54,974 bases of DNA from Solirubrobacterales bacterium. Its GTDB lineage: Bacteria; Actinomycetota; Thermoleophilia; Solirubrobacterales; JACPNS01. How positions within the stretch are numbered: position 1 is the first letter of the stretch; each line of letters starts with the position of its first letter. The notes under the pieces were generated by a model, which saw nothing but the letters and a program-made list of their open reading frames with translations, made no database searches and was not told the origin of the DNA. Of this stretch, positions 35,068-43,103 are shown piece after piece. The translations under genes were made by a program, and so were the position numbers. The stretch covers positions 1 to 54,974 of the forward strand of contig JACPNS010000016.1 in NCBI GenBank assembly GCA_016185345.1. The letters run 5' to 3'.

Positions 35068-35529
35068 GTGGCGCTGCATTGCCCCGAATGCGGCTTCGTA
35101 AACCCCGCTGGGGCAAACTACTGCCAGAAGTGCGGCGCGTACCTCGCCGAGGAGGTCGCTCCCGGCACCACGACGGCGCAATACGACTTGGGCGAGACCG
35201 CAGAGGGTGAGAGCGTGAATCCCTCAGAGACGCCCGCTGACGGCCCCTCACTGGTCATCCGCACCGGCGGCCGCGCCGGCGACAGCTTCACGCTCGACGG
35301 AGATCGATTCAGCGTTGGGCGCGACACCGACTCAGACGTTTTCCTCGACGACGTCACGGTCTCCCGCAACCACGCAGTGATCGTGCGCCGCGCCGACGGC
35401 CTGCACATCGATGACCTCGGCTCGCTGAACGGCAGCTATGTCAACCGACGCCGCATCGAGTCCCACTTTCTCGCCGACGGCGACGAACTTCAAATCGGCA
35501 AATTCAAGCTGACCTTCCTGGAGCGTTGA
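35068..35529 (+). CDS. Zinc-ribbon FHA domain protein (GarA-like)
   Basis: The 153-aa protein starts with a zinc ribbon (Cys5, Cys8, Cys19, Cys22: CPECGF and YCQKCGA), followed by an acidic, Thr-containing linker and a forkhead-associated domain (about 60-150). FHA residues for phosphothreonine binding are present: FSVGRDTDSDVFLDD, VSRNHAVI, and LGSLNGSYVN. In Mycobacterium, GarA (Rv1827) is phosphorylated on an N-terminal ETTS-type motif and regulates central nitrogen metabolism; here the linker has TTT but no exact ETTS. GTG start; overlaps the next gene by 1 nt. Confidence 0.88.
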   Translation: MALHCPECGFVNPAGANYCQKCGAYLAEEVAPGTTTAQYDLGETAEGESVNPSETPADGPSLVIRTGGRAGDSFTLDGDRFSVGRDTDSDVFLDDVTVSRNHAVIVRRADGLHIDDLGSLNGSYVNRRRIESHFLADGDELQIGKFKLTFLER

Positions 35530-36314
35530 TGGCAATCGAGCAGCAGACTTCAATCAACGCAGCATCACCCAACGGCTCGTCCGGCGAGGGTGAGGTGACG
35601 ATCGTCCCGCGCGAGAAGGCGCTGACGATCGGCGCAGTGCGTAAGACGCTCGAAAAGGAGTTCGGCGACGTCTCGATCTCCAAGATTCGCTACCTCGAAG
35701 ACCAGAAGCTGCTCACGCCCAGGCGCACTGAAGGCGGCTACCGCGTCTACACGCAGGACGACGTCGCGCGCTTGCGCACGATCCTGCGTCTCCAGCGCGA
35801 CGAATACTTGCCACTTCGCGTAATTCGCCAAGAACTCTCGGCCGGTCGCTCAGAAGAAGAACTGCCACCGCGCTCTGCGCAGCCCGCACGCGGCACGCGC
35901 CGCTTCAGCCTGACTGATGAACAGTCACAGACGCTCTATGCAGCGGACGACGTCCTCGCTGACACAGGCGCGCCCGCTGACCTCGTCAGGGAATTGATCG
36001 ACTTCGGCCTCGTCACCGGATCGAGCAGGGCCGGAGCAACGTACTTCGATCAGACTGAGCGCGAGATCATCCGTGCCGTGACCGAACTCGCTCGCTATGG
36101 CGTGTCTGGCCGCAACCTGCGCGTATTCAAGACGTCAGCAGACCGCGAGTCTGCGCTGCTTGAACAGATTTTCGCTCCGGGCCTGCGCTCGCGTAGTCGT
36201 GAAGCGCGCGGAGACGCGGTCGAAGCGCTGGAGAACCTCACCGCTGTGACTTCGCACCTCAAACACCTTTTGCTTGTGCGCGATCTGCGTCGACTGGTAA
36301 CGACCCGCGGCTAG
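35529..36314 (+). CDS. MerR-family regulator, FtsR/Rv1828-like
   Basis: A 261-aa DNA-binding protein. The MerR winged HTH (about 35-105) reads LTIGAVRKTLEKEFGDVSIS then KIRYLEDQKLLTPRRTEGGYR and DVARLRTILRLQRDEYLPLR. The following 155 residues are mostly helical without the Cys pattern of metal sensors. Size, domain plan and position directly after a GarA-like FHA gene match Rv1828/FtsR, a regulator of division genes such as ftsZ in corynebacteria. ATG 35529 overlaps the FHA stop (TGATG). It converges on the gene at 36311 with a 4-nt overlap of stop codons. Confidence 0.85.
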   Translation: MAIEQQTSINAASPNGSSGEGEVTIVPREKALTIGAVRKTLEKEFGDVSISKIRYLEDQKLLTPRRTEGGYRVYTQDDVARLRTILRLQRDEYLPLRVIRQELSAGRSEEELPPRSAQPARGTRRFSLTDEQSQTLYAADDVLADTGAPADLVRELIDFGLVTGSSRAGATYFDQTEREIIRAVTELARYGVSGRNLRVFKTSADRESALLEQIFAPGLRSRSREARGDAVEALENLTAVTSHLKHLLLVRDLRRLVTTRG

Positions 36315-36817
36315 CGGGGAATCGTCCCGCGCAGAACGGTCTTCTCGCTGGGTGGCGCGCCGTTGATGATCACGCGCAGTTCCACGCGCCTGTACTTCTG
36401 CAGTTCGGCAACCGTGAGCTTGGCCTCGCCGACAAAGATGCGTTCGCTGCCGATGGCCGAATTTCCGAGCAGTTTGTCTTCGGGCTGTCCACCGGTCAAG
36501 ACCAGCTGGTAAATCTGCTTTTCCGTTGATGGCTTCAGGCGGGCGGCGAGTACACGCATCGATTCCGCGCTTCCTCGACGAAGCACCTCGGCCAGTCCGC
36601 GCCCGGAAGAGCCACCGATCGGCTTGAGCTGAATACGCTCGATGATCACCGGGGTCAGGACCTTGGGCACCACCTCCGGGTTATCGTCGCCGGAGAGCAA
36701 GGTGCGCCCTGCGAAGCCAGCGACAAGAAGAAGCGCCAACAGGGCCGCTGCATAGAGAACCAGCCGGCGCTTGCGAACGTCTGGATCGCGTGCCGGAGTT
36801 GTGTCCTCGGTGGCCAT
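36311..36817 (-). CDS. Small membrane-anchored protein, possibly RskA-like extracytoplasmic domain
   Basis: I do not firmly recognise this 168-aa protein. A short cytoplasmic N-terminus (ATEDTTPARDPDVRKRR) precedes one membrane helix (LVLYAAALLALLLVAGFAG), followed by a roughly 120-residue outside domain. The outside part, including KQIYQLVLTGGQPEDKLLG and VELRVIINGAPPSEKTVLRG, recalls the C-terminal domain of RskA-type anti-sigma factors, but the cytoplasmic part is too short for a zinc-finger anti-sigma domain. TAGGAT lies 9 nt before the ATG. Confidence 0.7.
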   Translation of the reverse strand: MATEDTTPARDPDVRKRRLVLYAAALLALLLVAGFAGRTLLSGDDNPEVVPKVLTPVIIERIQLKPIGGSSGRGLAEVLRRGSAESMRVLAARLKPSTEKQIYQLVLTGGQPEDKLLGNSAIGSERIFVGEAKLTVAELQKYRRVELRVIINGAPPSEKTVLRGTIPR

Positions 36818-36826
36818 CGGAAGGGC

Positions 36827-36832
36827 ATCCTA
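36827..36832 (-). promoter_or_regulatory. Candidate -10 (TAGGAT) for the gene at 36311
   Basis: Minus-strand TAGGAT ends 9 nt before the ATG at 36817. It shares a 40-bp intergenic space with an oppositely oriented candidate for the PaaI gene, so the two promoters would overlap. Confidence 0.35.
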
Positions 36833-36843
36833 GGCCGCAGCGG

Positions 36844-36849
36844 TAGATT
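36844..36849 (+). promoter_or_regulatory. Candidate -10 (TAGATT) for leaderless PaaI-type gene
   Basis: TAGATT ends 8 nt before the ATG at 36858, with no SD sequence. Confidence 0.5.
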
Positions 36850-36857
36850 CTCCGGCC

Positions 36858-37271
36858 ATGAACGATCATCCGCAGCCAATACTTCCGCTCGATCAGGACC
36901 TCAACTCCGCGCTCGGCTTTCACGTCGACGCAGTGGAGGTCGGTCGCGTGACCGGTCACTTCGCAGTTGAGAACCAGGTGCGCCAGCCGTTCGGCATCGT
37001 CCATGGCGGCGCACATGCAGCGTTCGCTGAAACGCTCGCCTCCGTCGGTACGTTCCGTGCAGTCGCCGAATCGGGCAACGTCGCGATGGGCATGAGCAAC
37101 AACACAACGTTTCTCCGCTCCGTCAACTCCGGCGTCATTCACGCCGAGGCGATAGCGCTGAGCCAGGGCAAGACAACCTGGGTCTGGGACGTGACGCTCA
37201 AGGACGAACAAGATCGCGTGTGCGCGGTGAGTCGCGTGACGATCGCAGTTCGCGAGCGCCGCAGGGCATAG
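36858..37271 (+). CDS. PaaI-family hotdog thioesterase
   Basis: A 137-aa single hotdog-domain acyl-CoA thioesterase. The region QPFGIVHGGAHAAFAETLAS contains the HGG motif, with Glu on the central helix as the likely catalytic acid; FLRSVNSGVIHAEAIALSQG is the conserved second half. Relatives hydrolyse hydroxyphenylacetyl-CoA or 1,4-dihydroxynaphthoyl-CoA, but the substrate here is unknown. The gene is monocistronic, with a two-way terminator right after its stop. Confidence 0.88.
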   Translation: MNDHPQPILPLDQDLNSALGFHVDAVEVGRVTGHFAVENQVRQPFGIVHGGAHAAFAETLASVGTFRAVAESGNVAMGMSNNTTFLRSVNSGVIHAEAIALSQGKTTWVWDVTLKDEQDRVCAVSRVTIAVRERRRA

Positions 37272-37307
37272 AAAAGGCCAGACCCGCGGGTGCGGATCCG
37301 GCCTTTT
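37272..37307. terminator. Bidirectional terminator
   Basis: AAAAGGCC (37272-37279) pairs with GGCCTTTT (37300-37307); an inner GACCCGC/GCGGATC stem adds all but one further pair. A-tract and T-tract on either side make it work for both the PaaI gene and the convergent exported-protein gene. Confidence 0.85.
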
Positions 37308-37327
37308 CGGCAATCAGTTGCTGCGAA

Positions 37328-38119
37328 CTATTCGCGGATCAGCTGACCAGTGATGTCCAGGTTGGTGAAGCTCTTCACTGAGAAAATCGGCTTCTTCCCG
37401 CTGGGCGGCTTAGGTGACGTGAGTGTCAGGTTCAGCTTGGTCATGGCGATGATTCCCGGCGGCAACAGATCCGCGATGAACGGCGGAATGTCCTGACGGT
37501 TCGGGAGGATCGTGCGAATGACGCCCTTCTTGCTGACGCCCACGTACTGGTACTGGTTGGCGTTCTGCACTGGGTTGTCCGACTGGATCCAAGCGACGAA
37601 CGCGAGGGTGTCTCCCGAGCGCGGCTTGTAGTTGAACAGGTAGACGTTACCCGTGATAAGACCTGCCTGTGATGGGTCGTAAGGCTGGCCCGGTGTACCT
37701 ACGACTGCCTCAAATGTGCCCTTGCCGACGATTGACTTGAGCGGGCAGTTCTTCAGCACGGTCGCTGGGTTCTTGGCGCCCGGCTGCGGAGCCAGGAAGT
37801 CAGACTTGTTGTTTCCGGCCGCGTTGGTCGGAATCTCGTCCTTGCCGCCAACTGTCTGCGTCGGGACGATCTTGCAGTACGGCAGTGCCTTCGTGTTGTA
37901 GACGCCGGACTTGGACGCGATGATCATTTCCTTGATGCGCTGGGGCACAAGGCCGCCATCTTCGGTGTTGAGCAGGCTCAATTTGAGCGTGCCCGGCCCT
38001 TTGGCCTTCTTGAACTTCAGGGTTACAGAAACGCTGTTCTGTAGAGCGGCGTTGGACGCGGTCACGCCGATGGCGAGAGCCGCGACAACAGTCGCGATAA
38101 GAATGAGCTTGGTACGCAT
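37328..38119 (-). CDS. Exported protein of unknown function
   Basis: The 263-aa protein has a clear signal peptide (MRTKLILIATVVAALAIGVTASNAA) and no further membrane segment or lipobox. The mature part looks like a beta-rich domain, beginning VSVTLKFKKAKGPGTLKLSL, with two Cys (YCKIVP and NCPLKS) that could form a disulfide. I cannot assign a family. An SD sequence, GAGGAGG, lies 6 nt before the ATG, in contrast with the leaderless genes nearby. It ends at the two-way terminator shared with the PaaI gene. Confidence 0.8.
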   Translation of the reverse strand: MRTKLILIATVVAALAIGVTASNAALQNSVSVTLKFKKAKGPGTLKLSLLNTEDGGLVPQRIKEMIIASKSGVYNTKALPYCKIVPTQTVGGKDEIPTNAAGNNKSDFLAPQPGAKNPATVLKNCPLKSIVGKGTFEAVVGTPGQPYDPSQAGLITGNVYLFNYKPRSGDTLAFVAWIQSDNPVQNANQYQYVGVSKKGVIRTILPNRQDIPPFIADLLPPGIIAMTKLNLTLTSPKPPSGKKPIFSVKSFTNLDITGQLIRE

Positions 38120-38381
38120 GCAGCCTCCTCAAAAACTGGTTTGCATCTGTCTGATTGGTGATGGACTGCAGCGACGCCGCGCGACTCCATGACTCGTAGA
38201 AAGTCCGACTCAGTGAGTCGCGGAAGCCTTCGTCCACATGATGTAACACCCACGCTGCCGAGCAAGTTGCGCTTTAGCGGGGTGATTTCGGTTTCCTCCC
38301 GGATCCCGTGTACAGCGCGAGATCCTACTGCAGTTTTACCCGCGAAGCAGGGACGCAAAACGCGTTGCGGTCAAGGCTGCG
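38120..38381 (-). other. Intergenic region downstream of nadE
   Basis: This 262-nt gap lies between the end of nadE and the start of the exported-protein gene, both on the minus strand. Apart from the SD sequence near 38125 and some short inverted repeats (for example CGCAAAACGCGTTGCG near 38355), I see no coding potential, riboswitch or convincing terminator. Confidence 0.4.
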
Positions 38382-40100
38382 TTAGAAGTAGCGACGGCGA
38401 GCCGTGATCGGCATGCGACGATCGCGCCCAAATGCCCGGTGCGTGATCTTCACTCCAGGTGGCGCTTGCCGGCGCTTGTACTCGGCGAGGTCGATCATCC
38501 GCAGGATGCGCTGTGCGAATTCGCGATCTGCGCCGGACTGAACAATCTCGTCGAGGCCGAGGTCCTGCTCGATGTATTGCTCGATGATCGAGTCGAGCTC
38601 GGCATAACTGCCGAGCGTCGCCTCATCGGACTGGTCGAGGCGGAGCTCCGCAGACGGGGGGCGGTCGATGATGCCGACTGGAATCGGCGACTCGGCCCCG
38701 CCGAGTGAGCCCGTCGGGATCTCGTGATTGCGCCAGCGCGAAAGGGCGAACACGAGTTGTTTGGGAACATCCTTCAGGGCCGCGAAACCGCCGGCCATGT
38801 CGCCATAGAGCGTCGCGTATCCAACCGCCATCTCGCTCTTGTTTCCGGTCGTCAGAACCATCGATCCGAACTTGTTGGAGAGGGCCATCAAAAGGAGACC
38901 GCGGATGCGCGCCTGGACGTTTTCCTCAGTCTGATCCGGTTTGCGACCGGCAAACACGGGGGAGAGGGCGGCGTCGAAACTCTGCATCATCGGCTCGATC
39001 GAGAACTCATGGCTGGGGCAGGAGAGTCGTTCGATCAGCTCGCGACCGTCGGCGCGGGTCTCGGCGCTGTTGAATGGGGAAGGCATCGTCACCGCGGTGA
39101 CGGATTCCGGTCCCAAGGCGTCGCAGGCCAGTGCAAGAACGAGGGCTGAGTCGATTCCGCCCGAAACTCCGACCAGAACGCCTTTGAAACCGTTCTTTCC
39201 GACGTAATCACGGATCCCCATCATGAGCGCCGCGTAGGTCTCGTGCTCGCGCGGTTCAGTGTTGGGCGCGATGATTGCCTGCGCGGCAGTACCGACCGGA
39301 AGGTCGACACCCGCGAAGCCGGGATTGACGCGACTGGGCGGATCGGCCAGATCTACTGCGCAGCGCAACAACTCTGACTCGAATTGTGGGGCCCGTGCGA
39401 TCACTTCGCCGTTCGAATCGATCACGACGCTTGCGCCGTCGTAGACCAGCTCATCCTGACCGCCGACAATGTTGCAGTAGGCGATCGGCAGGTCAAAGCG
39501 ATTCGCGCGCTCGCTGAGCATTTTTTCTCGCTCCCGCGCCTTCCCGATGTGAAATGGCGACGCCGAGGCATTCAGGATCAGTCGCGCCCCGAGCTTGGCG
39601 AGCCCGCTGTACACGGGATCGTCAAACCAGACGTCTTCGCAGATTGAGAGTCCGATCGGAATGCCGCCAGCGTTGATCACGAGCGGCTCGTCGCCGGGAA
39701 TGAAATAGCGGCGTTCATCGAAGACGCCGTAGTTGGGCAGAATCTGCTTGCGGTAGCTGGCGACAACTTCGCCATCTGCCAGTACCGACAGGGCATTGGC
39801 TACGCCCTCGGGATGGGCCATCGGATAGCCGACCAGCGAAACGATCGATGTCGCATGCGATGCAACTCGTTCGAGCTGAGCGCGCGCGGCTACGAGGAAG
39901 TCCTCGCGCAGTACGAGATCCTCGGGTGGATATCCAGAAAGCGCGAGCTCGGGAAACACGACGATCTGAGCGCCCTCAGCCTCTGCGCGAGCAATTTGCG
40001 AGATGATCAGATCGGCGTTGCCGACGAGATCCCCGACGATCGGGTTGATCTGGGCCAACGCTAGTTCCACGCGAGACGGGATATTTGGAGAGACGTTCAT
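38382..40100 (-). CDS. nadE: Glutamine-dependent NAD+ synthetase
   Basis: A two-domain, 572-aa NAD+ synthetase. The N-terminal nitrilase-type glutaminase domain has its Glu-Lys-Cys triad in FPELALSGYPPEDL, YRKQILPNYGVFDERRYF and LSICEDVWFDDP. The C-terminal synthetase domain has the ATP P-loop LVGVSGGIDSALVLALA, TTGNKSEMAVGYATLYGDM and a C-terminal KITHRAFGRDRRMPI. It amidates nicotinic acid adenine dinucleotide. The ATG at 40100 aligns best with the family, though AAGGA directly abuts it; the frame remains open to 40154. Confidence 0.94.
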   Translation of the reverse strand: MNVSPNIPSRVELALAQINPIVGDLVGNADLIISQIARAEAEGAQIVVFPELALSGYPPEDLVLREDFLVAARAQLERVASHATSIVSLVGYPMAHPEGVANALSVLADGEVVASYRKQILPNYGVFDERRYFIPGDEPLVINAGGIPIGLSICEDVWFDDPVYSGLAKLGARLILNASASPFHIGKAREREKMLSERANRFDLPIAYCNIVGGQDELVYDGASVVIDSNGEVIARAPQFESELLRCAVDLADPPSRVNPGFAGVDLPVGTAAQAIIAPNTEPREHETYAALMMGIRDYVGKNGFKGVLVGVSGGIDSALVLALACDALGPESVTAVTMPSPFNSAETRADGRELIERLSCPSHEFSIEPMMQSFDAALSPVFAGRKPDQTEENVQARIRGLLLMALSNKFGSMVLTTGNKSEMAVGYATLYGDMAGGFAALKDVPKQLVFALSRWRNHEIPTGSLGGAESPIPVGIIDRPPSAELRLDQSDEATLGSYAELDSIIEQYIEQDLGLDEIVQSGADREFAQRILRMIDLAEYKRRQAPPGVKITHRAFGRDRRMPITARRRYF

Positions 40101-40203
40101 TCCTTGGCGAAGCCTATTGCCGTCGCGATGGCCTGCCGATAACCAACTGTCCACTTACGTAGTACTTCGCTAAGCAAGCCCCCTCCCGATCGACAGCAAA
40201 CAG

Positions 40204-41979
40204 ATGGCTCCGGCCCGCAACGAAACCCCGCCCCGCCCGGTCGATGACCCTGGCGGAACTCCTCAGATCACGTCAGACACTCCGCCTTCGCACCAGCACC
40301 TGCAGTCGCTTGTGGGCCGGCGCATAGGTGAGATCGTTGTCGCGCTCGGGTTCGCCACAGAAGCGCAGGTTCAGGCCGCGGTAGTTGAAGCCGGCGAGAC
40401 CGGTCGCGCAACGGGTCGCGTTCTGTTCGACCATGGAACGATCAACAAGAATCAGCTAGCGCAGGCGATTGCTGCGCGCACCCAGATTTCCTATATCGAC
40501 CTGCGCAACCTCGAGCTGGACGAGCGGGCGCTGAATGCGATCGATGGCGACACCGCAGCGCGCTACCGCGCTGTGCCGGTCAAATACGTCGACGACGACA
40601 CACTCCTTGTGGCCATCTCGGAACCCGCAAACGTCCTGGCGGTGGATGACATTGCGTTGATGACAGGGCTGAATGTGCGCGCCGCCCTCACAACAGAAGA
40701 GCAGCTGGAAGAGTTGCTCTCGCGCCTCAGCCGAAGCGACGTCGAACGAGCATCTCGCACCGCCGTGAGGCAGGCCGGAAACCTCGCGAGCGGAGAGTCC
40801 TCCGACGCCGAAGACGAGGCTGCCTCGGCGAATCTGCTCGAGTCAGTTCTCACCAACTCCTTGCGCCAGCGAGCGTCCGACATCCACCTGGAGACGCTCG
40901 ATGACCAGACCGTGCGCGTGAGGTACCGGATCGACGGGATCACCCACGACAGCACGAAGGTCGCGGCTCAGCTCGCGCTTCGGATGTTCGCGCGGATCAA
41001 GCTGATGGCGGGGATGGACATTTCCCTGCGGCACGTGCCTCAGGATGGACGTGCCAATTACGGCCCCGAGGGCGCTCAGGTGACCCTCCGCGTTGCAACT
41101 TTGCCGACAATTCATGGAGAGTCGGCAGCGATTCGAATTCTCGACCGCAAGAACGTGCCGCCGCTGGATCGCCTCGGGCTTGATCCAGTCGGTCTCGCCA
41201 GATTCATGCGCGCGTTGCACAAACCCCATGGCGCGATCCTCGCCACAGGTCCGACCGGCTCCGGCAAGACCACCACGCTGTATGCGGCGCTCTCCGAGCT
41301 GAATACCTCCGAGCGTACGATCATCACGATTGAAGACCCCGTCGAGTATCCGTTGGCGGGAATTCGCCAGGTTCAGGTCGCCACGAAGCGCGGGCTCACA
41401 TTTTCGTCAGGTCTGCGTACGATGCTGAGGTCGGATCCGGACGTGGTGATGGTCGGCGAAATACGCGACCACGAGACCGCGAAGATCGGAGTAGAGGCGG
41501 CTCTCACCGGGCGCCTCGTCCTCACTACGTTGCACACCAACAACGCTGCCTCCGCTGTCACCCGACTCACCGAAATGGGCGTAGAGCGCTATCTGGTGGC
41601 GTCTTCGATCGAGTGTGTCGTTGCGAGCCGCCTGGCGCGAAAACTCTGCGCGGAGTGCCGCAAGCCGGTCACGATTGATGAAACCGCAATGCGCGAGGCC
41701 GGTTACGCCGACGCGGCGATCGAAGCCTTTGAAGGCTACGAAGCCGTAGGTTGCGCACGTTGTGCTCAGACGGGATACCGCGGGCGTACCGGAATCTTTG
41801 AAGTCCTTTCTATCGACGACCGGATTCGCGAGCTGTTGCTCGATCGGTTCCCGGCGAGGGCGATTGAGGACGCGGCGCGTGAAAACGGAATGGTCACTCT
41901 TTCGGAGTCAGCATTCGAGCGGGTCCGTCAAGGCGTCATTTCGCTTGCAGAAGCGGCACGGATCACAACTACGGATTGA
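40204..41979 (+). CDS. GspE/PilB-type secretion or pilus assembly ATPase
   Basis: A 591-aa type II secretion/type IV pilus ATPase. Residues about 36-180 form an MshEN/T2SSE_N-like region (VGRRIGEIVVALGFATEAQV and TGRVLFDHGTINKNQLAQAI), a module that in some homologues binds c-di-GMP. The ATPase core has Walker A GPTGSGKTT (about 349-357), an Asp box and Walker B-like DPDVVMVGEIRD, and a His box (LHTNNAASAV). A zinc site (CAECRKP, CARCAQ) follows. No pilC, pilM-Q, pilin or prepilin peptidase gene is in this window, so its partners lie elsewhere or are lost. Confidence 0.92.
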   Translation: MAPARNETPPRPVDDPGGTPQITSDTPPSHQHLQSLVGRRIGEIVVALGFATEAQVQAAVVEAGETGRATGRVLFDHGTINKNQLAQAIAARTQISYIDLRNLELDERALNAIDGDTAARYRAVPVKYVDDDTLLVAISEPANVLAVDDIALMTGLNVRAALTTEEQLEELLSRLSRSDVERASRTAVRQAGNLASGESSDAEDEAASANLLESVLTNSLRQRASDIHLETLDDQTVRVRYRIDGITHDSTKVAAQLALRMFARIKLMAGMDISLRHVPQDGRANYGPEGAQVTLRVATLPTIHGESAAIRILDRKNVPPLDRLGLDPVGLARFMRALHKPHGAILATGPTGSGKTTTLYAALSELNTSERTIITIEDPVEYPLAGIRQVQVATKRGLTFSSGLRTMLRSDPDVVMVGEIRDHETAKIGVEAALTGRLVLTTLHTNNAASAVTRLTEMGVERYLVASSIECVVASRLARKLCAECRKPVTIDETAMREAGYADAAIEAFEGYEAVGCARCAQTGYRGRTGIFEVLSIDDRIRELLLDRFPARAIEDAARENGMVTLSESAFERVRQGVISLAEAARITTTD

Positions 41980-42108
41980 AAAACCCCTAATTTGCAGGGA
42001 ATTTGCCCAATATTGGGTCAATTTTCGCAATCCGTACGTATGTGTGAGGCAACGCACATAACTAGGCGCGAGCGCATGTACCTTTCGCCGCTGACCCAAA
42101 AACAACAG
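41980..42108 (+). other. Upstream part of the riboswitch leader
   Basis: This AT-richer gap after pilB holds a small palindrome, CCCAATATTGGG (42008-42019), followed by TCAATTTT, which might terminate pilB transcription weakly. The promoter for the riboswitch transcript should lie here, but I cannot choose between several weak -10-like hexamers. Confidence 0.3.
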
Positions 42109-42258
42109 GTGCCGAACCGAACTTCGATGTTCGGACGGGGGACCCAATTCCGCTGCCCAGACATTTTGGCGCGGCGGCCGGGGCGAATCAGCCGGTGTTC
42201 CGGCTGTAGCGATCTCAAGGTGAGTAATCGCGAGTCCGTCAGCTAACCCCGCAGGCGC
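42109..42258 (+). promoter_or_regulatory. c-di-AMP (ydaO/yuaA-type) riboswitch
   Basis: Conserved ydaO-class elements appear in order: CCGAAC after the P1 strand, GGGGGACCCA (42135-42144), GGGGCGAATC (42180-42189), the GTAGCGATCTC segment, and the 3' GTCAGCTAACCCCGCAGGC. P1 forms between GTGCC (42109-42113) and GGCGC (42254-42258). The class senses cyclic di-AMP and in actinobacteria often controls cell-wall hydrolase genes, matching the RlpA-like gene 19 nt downstream. There is no terminator stem before the SD sequence (GGAAGG, about 42260), so ligand binding may act on that SD, immediately 3' of P1. Confidence 0.9.
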
Positions 42259-42277
42259 TGGAAGGAGCATTCACCGA

Positions 42278-43060
42278 ATGCAGAACCAAACCCGCGTGCG
42301 GGCAATGATGTCGCGCGCTCTCACACTCACCGGCTCAATTTCGCCGATCTGGCGACTCCCGGTCGGAGCCCTGCCGTTGGCAGCTGCGACGCTCGTCCTG
42401 ATCGCAGTCCCGATTGCCCGAGCGACGACGTCAGAGGCGGTCCCATCCACCGAGGGCGGTGCGGCAGCGCGAGGGGCGAACCCCGTCGTGGCCGAGGCCG
42501 CTCGCAAGCCGAAAATCGACGGAACTGTACTGCGCTCGCGTTCAATCGCTGGTTCGGCAATCAGCGTCCAGGCTCGTCTGGCCGGCGTCGGGCGTGGCAA
42601 GGCCCACGTTCGTATGTCGGTTCGCGCGTCGGGCTCGAAGAAGTGGCGCGTCGTCGCAGCGGACAACGTCCGCGGCGGGAAGAAGTTCAAGTTGAGCTGG
42701 CGGGGCGGGAAGCCCGGTCGTTACATGACTCGCGTGAGCGTTCGCAAGTTCGGTCGGAGCGCGAGTGACCGCACTGGGCGCGTGTACGTGTTTCGCAAGG
42801 GAAACGCGTCCTACTACGGACCTGGCCTCTACGGGGGCGTACTCGCCTGCGGCGGGACGCTCGCGCCGGGCACCGTCGGCGTGGCCCACAAGACACTTCC
42901 CTGTGGCACGCGCGTGACCTTCAACGTCGGCGGCCGCGTGGTCACGGCACCCGTGATCGACCGTGGCCCGTTCATCGCTGGTCGAGACTGGGACCTGACG
43001 ACCGCGCTGCGCAACAAGCTTCGCTTCGGCGACGTCGGTGTTGTCTACGCTACGAAGTAG
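42278..43060 (+). CDS. RlpA-like double-psi beta-barrel exported protein
   Basis: The 260-aa protein has an N-terminal membrane/signal segment (VGALPLAAATLVLIAVPIARA), a middle domain with Arg/Lys-rich beta repeats (about 75-170), and a C-terminal double-psi beta-barrel typical of RlpA: GNASYYGPGLYGGVLACGG, VAHKTLPCGTRVTFNVGGR and VIDRGPFIAGRDWDLTTAL, with the conserved Asp of the DRGPF motif. RlpA proteins are septal lytic transglycosylases or peptidoglycan binders. Its c-di-AMP riboswitch links it to cell-wall or osmotic control. GGAAGGAG precedes the ATG by about 10 nt. Confidence 0.9.
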   Translation: MQNQTRVRAMMSRALTLTGSISPIWRLPVGALPLAAATLVLIAVPIARATTSEAVPSTEGGAAARGANPVVAEAARKPKIDGTVLRSRSIAGSAISVQARLAGVGRGKAHVRMSVRASGSKKWRVVAADNVRGGKKFKLSWRGGKPGRYMTRVSVRKFGRSASDRTGRVYVFRKGNASYYGPGLYGGVLACGGTLAPGTVGVAHKTLPCGTRVTFNVGGRVVTAPVIDRGPFIAGRDWDLTTALRNKLRFGDVGVVYATK

Positions 43061-43089
43061 GCACAAAGAACGAACGGTCGTGCGGCGAC

Positions 43090-43095
43090 TATCGT
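43090..43095 (+). promoter_or_regulatory. Candidate -10 (TATCGT) for leaderless TesB-like gene
   Basis: TATCGT ends 8 nt before the ATG at 43104, with no SD sequence between. Confidence 0.45.
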
Positions 43096-43103
43096 TGTGC
43101 GTC

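Noticed and set aside
36311-36817. Calling the small membrane protein an anti-sigma factor
   Set aside because: Only the outside domain resembles RskA loosely; no zinc-finger cytoplasmic domain and no adjacent sigma factor gene are present.
42120-42140. CGAAC-N6-GTTCG near 42125 as a further LexA box
   Set aside because: The spacing is six instead of four, and the palindrome is a stem of the c-di-AMP riboswitch.
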